Shown here: one piece after another, positions 17,471 through 23,645 of the stretch
Numbering within the stretch: the first letter of the stretch is position 1
Layout of the letters: each line of letters starts with the position of its first letter
From: Oscillatoriophycideae cyanobacterium NC_groundwater_1537_Pr4_S-0.65um_50_18
GTDB taxonomy: Bacteria > Cyanobacteriota > Cyanobacteriia > Elainellales > Elainellaceae
Assembly (NCBI GenBank): GCA_016208305.1
Contig: JACQYI010000063.1
Location: 31,766-95,765 of the forward strand
Direction: 5' to 3'
Length of the DNA stretch: 64,000 bases
Position numbers and translations under genes: made by a program
Notes under the pieces: model-generated
Told to the model about the DNA's origin: nothing
Seen by the model: only the letters and a program-made list of their open reading frames with translations
The model's database searches: none

Positions 17471-18133
17471 TCAGGCATTCAAATAGGTCTTAGCTTCCTG
17501 CGCCACAGGCATCATTTCATCATGGCTGAGCGTTTCTAGGGCTGTCTGAATTTCAGGACTCTTGAAATGGCTTAACGCTTGAGTCACTCTATAGCGAACC
17601 TGCCAGTCAGGGTCGGCCACAAAAGACAGCAGTAGGGGAACTGCGCGATCGTCCTCTAATTCACCCAAAGAGCCGATTGCGGCTGTTCGGACTAGCTCCA
17701 CATTAGAACTGAGCGCGCTATTGAGCAAATCAAAGGCACGCCGATCGCCCAATTCACCTAACGCCGCAATAATACTGAACTGTACCAGCCATTCTGGAGT
17801 TTGATGGTATAGCCGCTCTAGGTCTTCAAAGGCATCGGTCAGCTTGAGCGCGCCGATCGAGTCAGCCGCAGCTGCCTGCACGTCAGCTTCAGGGTCTTCT
17901 AGCAAGCAGCGCCGCAAGATTTCCAGCGCCAGGGTCGGGTTCTGCAATCCCAGGCTAGACAACTGGCTAACGGCCGCATACCGTACCCGCACATTGCTAT
18001 CACCTACCGACGGCTGAATCATCTCAAAGGCGATCGCTGGATCAAGCTGCCGGAGCTGATTTACGCCGCTCAATCGTTTGCCAAAATCCTCTGAACTCAA
18101 CAGCTCTTGCACCAACTCAGGAGTAACGCTCAT
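17471..18133 (-). CDS. nblB: HEAT-repeat protein, phycobilisome degradation NblB-like
   Basis: 220 aa made of about six HEAT-like helical repeats (for example VRVRYAAVSQLSSLG, ADVQAAAADSIGALK, ELVRTAAIGSLGEL, WQVRYRVTQALSHF). The repeat type resembles the phycobilin-lyase/NblB group (CpcE/F relatives). NblB is needed for phycobilisome breakdown under nutrient stress and may bind or remove bilins. Size and the compact N-terminal MSVTPELVQELLSSEDFGKRLSGVNQL fit short cyanobacterial NblB-like proteins, but HEAT repeats alone do not prove function, and a general scaffold role is possible. It lies 132 bp downstream of the CBS gene, same strand, with a hairpin between. Confidence 0.75.
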   Translation of the reverse strand: MSVTPELVQELLSSEDFGKRLSGVNQLRQLDPAIAFEMIQPSVGDSNVRVRYAAVSQLSSLGLQNPTLALEILRRCLLEDPEADVQAAAADSIGALKLTDAFEDLERLYHQTPEWLVQFSIIAALGELGDRRAFDLLNSALSSNVELVRTAAIGSLGELEDDRAVPLLLSFVADPDWQVRYRVTQALSHFKSPEIQTALETLSHDEMMPVAQEAKTYLNA

Positions 18134-18172
18134 AGGATAAATCTCGATTCTTCAAAAGGATTAAAATCTGGG

Positions 18173-18213
18173 GTTGCTGCCTGGTACCGCTTCATCCAGG
18201 TAGCAACTTTTTT
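18173..18213 (+). terminator. Hairpin with T-run between the CBS and HEAT genes
   Basis: GTTGCTGCCTGG (18173-18184) pairs with CCAGGTAGCAAC (18196-18207), followed by TTTTTT on the plus strand. The T-run faces the plus strand while both neighbouring genes are on the minus strand, so its role there is unclear. It may block antisense transcription or stabilise mRNA. Confidence 0.55.
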
Positions 18214-18265
18214 AAGGAACGCCGCACGCGCCTAAAAAATAGTGTTGAAAACTGTTATGAATTTG

Positions 18266-18730
18266 CTATTGATTGGCCGCCATATGGCGAATGATGTCTC
18301 CCCGTGTCAAAATGCCCACCACTTGATCGTCTGCATCGACGACTGGAAGCCGATGAACATTGCGATCGTGCATCAACTGAGCTGCTTCTCGAAGGGGACG
18401 ATCGGCCGTTACAGTCGCGATCGCCTTTTTGGTCATGACTTCACCCACGGTCTGCCCCAGTGCCTTATGTAGCTCCTGCTCATGCTTGGCAGGGTTTTCC
18501 AGAAAAATTACGCTATCTAAGATAGTGATGAACGCAGGTGATTTGACCCCTGTTTCTTGCCACATCAAATCAGTTTCGGAGATGACCCCGATGAGCTTGC
18601 CGCTGGGATCAACCACAGGCAAGCCGCTAATGCGACGCTCTGCCAGAATCTGAATGGCTTGACTAAGAGGCGTTTCAGGCTGCACTACAATCGGGTTGGC
18701 AGTCATGATATCAGCAACGGTTACGGACAT
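18266..18730 (-). CDS. CBS domain-pair protein
   Basis: 154 aa consisting of one Bateman module: CBS1 at about 9-65 (DIMTANPIVVQPETPLSQAIQILAERRISGLPVVD...LIGVISETDL) and CBS2 at about 95-150 (VMTKKAIATVTADRPLREAAQLMHDRNVHRLPVVDADDQVVGILTRGDIIRHM). Such stand-alone modules bind adenosyl nucleotides and regulate partner proteins. No DNA-binding or channel domain is attached. It is cytosolic; the partner is unknown. The start is the ATG at 18730. Confidence 0.93.
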   Translation of the reverse strand: MSVTVADIMTANPIVVQPETPLSQAIQILAERRISGLPVVDPSGKLIGVISETDLMWQETGVKSPAFITILDSVIFLENPAKHEQELHKALGQTVGEVMTKKAIATVTADRPLREAAQLMHDRNVHRLPVVDADDQVVGILTRGDIIRHMAANQ

Positions 18731-18876
18731 AAGAAGTTTAGGGTTTCAAGATCAAGGCTCTCTCCATTTTAGAGAATGACGGGATCAACCGAGCTGAGGT
18801 TAATGTTTGTTGCGATCGGACGATTTGATTGCTTCAGCGGCTGTGTTGTTAGGGATGATGAAAATACATGCGTACC

Positions 18877-19611
18877 CTATGCCACTTGCTGCATTTGCTG
18901 TATCTCCTGTTGCAGCCATTGATTAAACAGTTCGTTTAATAACCGTTGCTGCATGGCTTCATCAAGCCGAGCGGGAATCAACGCTTCGACTTGCGCCACA
19001 ATATGCCAACCTCCAACGCGAGTCTTCAGCAACTTCTGTGGCTGACCTTGGTGGAGCAGCGCTGCTAGCTCTGGAGGCAGTTGCCCGAACTCAACAGGGC
19101 CTAGAATGCCTTTTGTTTTTGCGGCAATGCCCTGGCAATAGAGGGGAGCTAGGTCTGAAAAAGATTGTTCTTGCTCCTGAAGTCGAAAGTAGAGTTCTGT
19201 AATAACGTCATGATCGGGGTGCTGAATCATGGAGTAGACGACGCGATCGAGCTGATCTTTTTGATTGAGAAAGTAAGACTCAATCTTATTGCCCCAAGTC
19301 GCTTGCTTAAATTTTTCAATGCGAATTCTACGCCGGAGCGGAGCCATCACTTCCTCTAGCGTCAGTCTACGCTGATCGAGCCACTGCTGCTGCTCTACGG
19401 CTGTAGAAACCTGGTGTTGGGCAAAAAAGCTTTGGCGCAGGGTGTCTTCTTCTGCGGGTGTGCAATCAAAAGTGGCGATCGCTTGATCTGTAATCATCTC
19501 TTGCAAAAGCTGGGGCAGCAATTGGTAGTCTTTGAGCAGGCTAAAAACTTTGGAGTCAGCAAAGACCTGTTGCAGGGTTTGAGAAACGGCTTGAACACGC
19601 TCTGTAGGCAT
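18877..19611 (-). CDS. Parvulin-like peptidyl-prolyl isomerase (PpiC type)
   Basis: 244 aa without signal peptide. The N-terminal two thirds is helical (SurA-like arm). Residues about 130-212 carry the parvulin pattern: VITELYFRLQEQEQSFSDLAPLY, then KTKGILGPVEFGQLPPELAALLHQGQPQKLLKTRVGGWHIVAQVE. In cyanobacteria such short cytosolic PpiC proteins commonly neighbour type I exporters or RTX substrates, and here it shares a duplicated upstream element (19647-19715) with the RTX gene 440 bp upstream on the same strand. A role in folding or export of that RTX protein is inferred. AGAGGT stands 8 bases before the ATG. Confidence 0.82.
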   Translation of the reverse strand: MPTERVQAVSQTLQQVFADSKVFSLLKDYQLLPQLLQEMITDQAIATFDCTPAEEDTLRQSFFAQHQVSTAVEQQQWLDQRRLTLEEVMAPLRRRIRIEKFKQATWGNKIESYFLNQKDQLDRVVYSMIQHPDHDVITELYFRLQEQEQSFSDLAPLYCQGIAAKTKGILGPVEFGQLPPELAALLHQGQPQKLLKTRVGGWHIVAQVEALIPARLDEAMQQRLLNELFNQWLQQEIQQMQQVA

Positions 19612-19646
19612 GGGGTGAACCTCTGAAACGGGATAAGGTTGATAAC

Positions 19647-19715
19647 TTTAGAGTATCGGCAACGGCTGGGTGCTCACATCGCGCAAATATCACGATCGCC
19701 CCATGACGGATGTCA
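19647..19715 (-). promoter_or_regulatory. Duplicated upstream element, copy 1 (PpiC gene)
   Basis: About 69 bp immediately upstream of the PpiC gene, alignable with 21622-21690 upstream of the RTX gene. The core at 19675-19707 differs from 21650-21682 by one base in 33. Read on the minus strand it opens with TGACATCCGTCATGGGGCG, which contains the inverted repeat TGAC..GTCA, and contains a HIP-like CGATCG. It is probably a common promoter or regulator-binding region. Confidence 0.75.
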
Positions 19716-19733
19716 CGTTCTGGTGCGTACTGT

Positions 19734-19834
19734 TATAGCTCTACGCAATTAAGTTAGGACAATATTTTTCTAAAAGCCTCGCTCCGCGAGGCTTTTAGAA
19801 AAATATTCGTTGGATTTAAGCGCATAGCGCTATA
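19734..19834. mobile_element. MITE-like palindromic element, copy A
   Basis: A 101-bp element with imperfect terminal inverted repeats (left TATAGCTCTACGCAATTAAG; right end, reverse-complemented, TATAGCGCTATGCGCTTAAA) around a perfect 22-bp stem (19761-19782 with 19786-19807, loop TCC). Both ends match copy B at 23550-23640, in inverted orientation. It has no coding capacity, so it would be mobilised by an outside enzyme if at all. Confidence 0.7.
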
Positions 19835-19870
19835 CCAGAGATAGAGCTTCAAAGATCAGTAGAACGTAGG

Positions 19871-19904
19871 TTAGGGTTTTGTGGCGCGCGCTACAAAACC
19901 CTAA
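19871..19904. repeat. 34-bp palindrome
   Basis: TTAGGGTTTTGTGGCGC (19871-19887) is followed directly by its near-perfect inverse GCGCTACAAAACCCTAA (19888-19904), with one mismatched pair and no loop. It abuts a second palindrome. Confidence 0.85.
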
Positions 19905-19951
19905 AAGCTGGATTTCAAAGGTGCAAAGAGCCTTTAAAATCCAGCTTTTAG
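19901..19951. repeat. 51-bp hairpin abutting the previous palindrome
   Basis: CTAAAAGCTGGATTTCAAAGG (arms 19901-19921) pairs with 19931-19951 with one mismatch and a 9-base loop. It shares its first four bases with the preceding palindrome. Weak outer complementarity (CTTCAAAGATCAGTAGA near 19848 with the inverse of 19974-19994) suggests both sit in one composite element. Confidence 0.8.
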
Positions 19952-20051
19952 ATTAATGAGCAAGCATTTGCAATCTACTGAAGATACAAAGCAGGGAGCG
20001 TAACGGTTGAAAAGTGGGAATGTCTAATGAAGCATTAAGGCCGGGAGCTGA

Positions 20052-21572
20052 CTAAATCAAGTTGCGCAGCTCAGGAATAGCTTGCAGTTGTGGCGTGAGC
20101 GGATTTAGGTTTTGGCCGTACACCGTGAACCCATTGCCTGAAAACTGAGTGGTAATCAACTTATCCATTAAGCCGTTTGCCTGCACCACTGTATCGGTTT
20201 CTAAGAAGGCAACCACATCCTCTGAACTCCCTGTCTTATAGATGGCAACACCGGGCACATCCCGCAGACCATCCTTAATGCCTAAATCTGTATGAGTGCG
20301 GACGGACATGCTGTAATTTTGATCGCTGCCTAAGATCAGCGAGTCTTCACCGACTTGGAAGTCTTCAATCCAGGCCAAGTCATTCCATCCGCCTTTGGGG
20401 GGCTGAAAGGCTTGAGCAATAGAAATAGCGGTGCTGACGGCTTGAAAGGCTAAGCCGATGGAAGCGAGCGCAGTCCCGTTCGTACTCGTATATTTGCCAA
20501 CAACATCTATCACCTTTGCCATAATTTTTGTGCCTTCATTGACACTGGTCATAATTTGCGCGGCAGTCGCTTTGTTAGCTACATCTGTGTTGCCTGCCAG
20601 TAAGAAAACATCACTATTGTCGCCGCCGATTAAGATATCTCGATTGGTACCCCCAGCGTAATCGCTACCTGAAAATAAGATGTCATTACCTGCATCGCCG
20701 TAGAGTGTGTCATATGTATATTTATTGCCAATTACGTAATCGTCGCCATTGCCGCCCTTGATGGTGTGGGTGCCGCTGACTTCATAATTTCCGCTTCTGG
20801 CTTGAGACTGCCCTGCCCGCAGAATATCATTACCATCCTGTCCATCCATTGTATCGGAACCTGCTTCGCCGTTCATGTTATCGTTACCGCTACCACCATT
20901 TAGCGTATCGGCATTATCTCCTCCAATGATCTGATCATTGCCTGAGCCACCGTCTATAAAGTCATTGCCATCATTCCCATCGATCGTATCGTTGCCATCC
21001 TCACCATAAAGATAGTCGTTACCCGCTTCAGAGTTTGTAGCAATCCCTGGACTGGGTATTTCGTAACCCCCGATCGCATCATCGCCAGCACCGCCATAAA
21101 CGGTATCATCTCCTTCTGTACCGCGCAGGGTATCATTGCCGCTTCTACCATACAGCGTGTCATTGCCATTGCCCCCGTTTAGATAATCATTGCCTAGACC
21201 CCCATCCAGCATGTCGTTATCCCAGACCCCATGCAGGTTGTCGTTGCCATCACCGCCATACAAACTATCGGTACCAAAGGAGCCATCAAGATGGTCATCG
21301 CCTGCGTCGCCATGCACCGTGTCATTGCCAATTGAACCGTAGAGCTTATCGTTGCCATTACCGCCTGAGATCCAATCATGGTCTAAGGAACCATCGACCC
21401 AATCGTTGCCATCGCCAGCGTAAATCGTATCGTTCCATCGGCCACCGTGAATAATATCGTCTCCGCCTAGAGCTTGTACCGTGTTGTGGTAGTCAAAGAG
21501 CCAGAACCAACCATTCCAGAAATAGCCTTCAGCAAAGAGTGTTTCGCCGTTGTTGCTGCCAGTTCTCGTCAT
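20052..21572 (-). CDS. RTX calcium-binding repeat protein
   Basis: 506 aa from the ATG at 21572, which has AGAGGAC eight bases upstream. An upstream in-frame ATG at 21731 would cross the conserved regulatory element and is rejected. Residues about 35-330 are tandem hemolysin-type nonapeptides (GGxGxDxLx: GGDGNDNLHG, GGSGNDQIIGGDNADTL), forming a calcium-stabilised parallel beta-roll. The C-terminal 170 residues are non-repetitive and include an alanine/isoleucine-rich segment (TNGTALASIGLAFQAVSTAISIAQAF) and a WIEDFQVGEDSLILG module. No signal peptide is present, so type I secretion is expected. No exporter gene is in the window. The PpiC-like isomerase downstream is a likely helper. Confidence 0.9.
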   Translation of the reverse strand: MTRTGSNNGETLFAEGYFWNGWFWLFDYHNTVQALGGDDIIHGGRWNDTIYAGDGNDWVDGSLDHDWISGGNGNDKLYGSIGNDTVHGDAGDDHLDGSFGTDSLYGGDGNDNLHGVWDNDMLDGGLGNDYLNGGNGNDTLYGRSGNDTLRGTEGDDTVYGGAGDDAIGGYEIPSPGIATNSEAGNDYLYGEDGNDTIDGNDGNDFIDGGSGNDQIIGGDNADTLNGGSGNDNMNGEAGSDTMDGQDGNDILRAGQSQARSGNYEVSGTHTIKGGNGDDYVIGNKYTYDTLYGDAGNDILFSGSDYAGGTNRDILIGGDNSDVFLLAGNTDVANKATAAQIMTSVNEGTKIMAKVIDVVGKYTSTNGTALASIGLAFQAVSTAISIAQAFQPPKGGWNDLAWIEDFQVGEDSLILGSDQNYSMSVRTHTDLGIKDGLRDVPGVAIYKTGSSEDVVAFLETDTVVQANGLMDKLITTQFSGNGFTVYGQNLNPLTPQLQAIPELRNLI

Positions 21573-21621
21573 TGTTTTGTCCTCTTTTTTGTTGTGTGAG
21601 TTGTGTGTTTCACCTGATGAC

Positions 21622-21690
21622 TTAAAGGTACTGGCAGCGGTAAGGTATCCACATCGCGCAGATATCACGATCGCCCCATGACAAATGTCA
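21622..21690 (-). promoter_or_regulatory. Duplicated upstream element, copy 2 (RTX gene)
   Basis: Homologous to 19647-19715. It lies 50-118 bases upstream of the RTX start codon. The 14-base inverted repeat ATGACAAATGTCAT (21678-21691) is intact here (ATGACA and TGTCAT around AA), while copy 1 has substitutions in it, which makes it a candidate operator. GTACCTTTAAG on the minus strand could supply a -10 region. Confidence 0.75.
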
Positions 21691-21812
21691 TGCGATAAAG
21701 CATGACAAGATGAGCGTTCATCCCAAGACATTCTTGCAGGGTGTGCAACGCTGCGAAAATGCCTTGAATGACGCTTTCACCAAGAGGCTATTGGCAATAA
21801 AAAACGACAGTT

Positions 21813-22862
21813 CTACAGAACTTCACCTTCACAATAGGCGTGCAGTAGATCAATGCAATGCGCGATCGCTCCCAAATGGGCAATCTCGTAGCCATGAGTA
21901 TTGTGGGTTGGAAAGCTGAGACAGGCAGCACGGGACACATGGCCAAATTTCATGGCGATCGAGCCATCGCTGCCAAAGCCGCTAATCGTGGCAAGCTGAA
22001 GAGGAATGCCCTTCTGAGATGCCGTTTCGCGAACTTTGCGGTTGAGATATTCGTCGTATAGGCCGTAGCCATCCTGCGCCAGCAATACGGGCGTGATGCC
22101 CTCCTCGATCGGATATTCTGGCGACAGCGGGCAAATTTCTAGAGCAATCAGCGCTTCCAAATGCTGGCGCTGGGTGAAATACATGGCTCCGATTGCGCCG
22201 ACTTCCTCTTTGGCCGATGCCAGCAAATAGACATCCACCGTCGGCTGTTTTAGGGTGGCAGCTAACTCTAGGAGAATGGCGATCGAGGCTTTGTTGTCTA
22301 GTGTGTAGCTCGCAATGTAATCCTTCATGCGAAACGGCAGCTTGCGGTGTTTGCCCACCACCATGCGCGTTCCTGGTCGCACCCCAGCCGACTCTAGCTC
22401 CTCAGCAGTGCATTTAGTCTCAATCCAGGCATCTTCCCAGCGCAAGGGCTGATCTTCTTGCTGCACCTTTTGCGGGGACTCATGAGAAACATGGCGGGAG
22501 CCAAAGCTGAGAATGCCGCTGATGGTTTGCTGATCTCCCAAGAGATCGACAACACCCTCGCCATACACCCAAGGAAACGCGCCGCCTAGCTTACGCACCT
22601 CCACTTTGCCCGCCTCGCCAACCCGCTTAACGATGCCGCCAATTTCATCTTTGTGGGCCGTAATCGCGATCGCCCGACTGCCGTCATTCCCTGGAATTTT
22701 GGCGATCGCGTTGCCCGCTGCATCAATCCAGGCCGAAATACCCAAGGCCGCAAATTTGCCCAAAATGTACTGATCAACTTCTGTCTCGACACCGCTAGGA
22801 GAGTGACACAGCACCAGTTCGGAGATAGTTTGAAAGAGGCGATCGTAGTTATGAAGAGCCAT
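21813..22862 (-). CDS. M42-family metallopeptidase/aminopeptidase
   Basis: About 349 aa from the ATG at 22862. A longer form from 22907 is possible but adds 15 residues that look non-conserved. M42 enzymes are dinuclear metal-dependent aminopeptidases forming large tetrahedral shells. Visible motifs: SPSGVETEVDQYI, ITAHKDEIGGIV (metal-binding His and general-base region), YTLDNKASIAILLEL (bridging Asp), LLASAKEEVGAIGAM (catalytic Glu and metal Glu), and FPTHNTHGYEIAHLGAIAHCIDLL (C-terminal metal His). It probably trims peptides in the cytosol. It is isolated on this strand. Confidence 0.9.
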   Translation of the reverse strand: MALHNYDRLFQTISELVLCHSPSGVETEVDQYILGKFAALGISAWIDAAGNAIAKIPGNDGSRAIAITAHKDEIGGIVKRVGEAGKVEVRKLGGAFPWVYGEGVVDLLGDQQTISGILSFGSRHVSHESPQKVQQEDQPLRWEDAWIETKCTAEELESAGVRPGTRMVVGKHRKLPFRMKDYIASYTLDNKASIAILLELAATLKQPTVDVYLLASAKEEVGAIGAMYFTQRQHLEALIALEICPLSPEYPIEEGITPVLLAQDGYGLYDEYLNRKVRETASQKGIPLQLATISGFGSDGSIAMKFGHVSRAACLSFPTHNTHGYEIAHLGAIAHCIDLLHAYCEGEVL

Positions 22863-23045
22863 AAAGTTAAACGGAAGAAAGGACGGGCGTTTCGCTGTCA
22901 AATCCATTAATTGCCTGCGCTTATCGATAAAGAAAGATTCATACTTTTGTTAAGTAACGTCGAAAAATAGAGACAAGATATTGAATTTCATCAAAGCTTG
23001 CTAATAATCGGAAGTTAGCACACATTAACCTTGAGAAAACGCCTT

Positions 23046-23480
23046 ATGGGATTAAGCGATAAGATTAGCGATCAAAATATACAGGCGAATCTAGTAGCAG
23101 ATTGTGCCAAGTTGGTCGATGAACAGGTGGCCGCAAAAGGTGGCATTTCTGGGCTGGCCTTGAAAGCAGCATATGGCGTCGTTAAGGGTGTTGAGCCTAG
23201 CTACATTCCGGGCGCAATCCAACGGCTCTTGCCTGAGGCGCTAGCAGCGCTTGATCCCATGTGGGATGAAGGACTTCAGTCCGGCGATCCCGTCCAGCAC
23301 TTGATTCAAAATCGCTCTCGGACAGCCGATATGTTGCTCAATGTCACGGATGTCAAGATTGAGAGAGCCAGGAATGGTGCTGTGCGTGCTTCCTATAACA
23401 AGCTGCGCAAGTCAGTAAAAAATGACGTAGAAGAGGCGGTTCCAGGTTTAGCTAAAATTTTGGGAACTCACGCTCAATAG
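23046..23480 (+). CDS. Small conserved protein, DUF6918-like
   Basis: 144 aa from the ATG at 23046 (a TTG 15 bases upstream is in frame). It is soluble and mainly helical: an N-terminal LVADCAKLVDEQVAAKGGISGLALKAAYGVVKGVEPSYIPGAIQRLLPEALAALDPMWDEG block, then an RSRTADMLLNVTD segment. The pattern resembles DUF6918, a family of small actinobacterial/cyanobacterial proteins of unknown role; this identification is from memory and moderate. It is a single gene between two minus-strand genes, ended by the palindromic copy B element. Confidence 0.7.
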   Translation: MGLSDKISDQNIQANLVADCAKLVDEQVAAKGGISGLALKAAYGVVKGVEPSYIPGAIQRLLPEALAALDPMWDEGLQSGDPVQHLIQNRSRTADMLLNVTDVKIERARNGAVRASYNKLRKSVKNDVEEAVPGLAKILGTHAQ

Positions 23481-23549
23481 AGCAGCGCAGCGCTTGCAGT
23501 CCTTCCTCCTCAGCCAGCATTCACTCAATCAGTTCAGACCCAAGAGTTA

Positions 23550-23640
23550 GCGCTTAAGTCTAATTAATATTTCCCCTGAAAGCTTAGCTCCGCGAGGCTT
23601 TCAGGGGAATATTTTTCCAATTTGATTGCGTAGTGCTATG
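23550..23640. mobile_element. MITE-like palindromic element, copy B
   Basis: Inverted relative to copy A. The left end GCGCTTAAGTCTAATTAATA matches the right end of A (reverse-complemented GCGCTTAAATCCAACGAATA), and the right end (reverse-complemented ATAGCACTACGCAATCAAAT) matches the left end of A. The core stem differs: AATATTTCCCCTGAAAGC (23566-23583) with GCTTTCAGGGGAATATT (23597-23613). The loop region keeps GCTCCGCGAGG, also present in A. It may also act as a terminator between the convergent genes. Confidence 0.7.
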
Positions 23641-23645
23641 GAAGC

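Larger units (their letters stand above)
19612..20051. other. 440-bp intergenic region packed with palindromes
   Basis: This gap lies between the RTX gene and the PpiC gene (both minus). It contains the shared upstream element (19647-19715), a 101-bp MITE-like palindromic element (19734-19834), and two abutting long palindromes (19871-19904 and 19901-19951) inside a weaker outer inverted repeat. No gene is present. Confidence 0.8.

Noticed and set aside
21573..21731. Longer start for the RTX protein at 21731
   Set aside because: It would translate through the duplicated upstream element; the ATG at 21572 has a clear ribosome-binding site and typical N-terminus.
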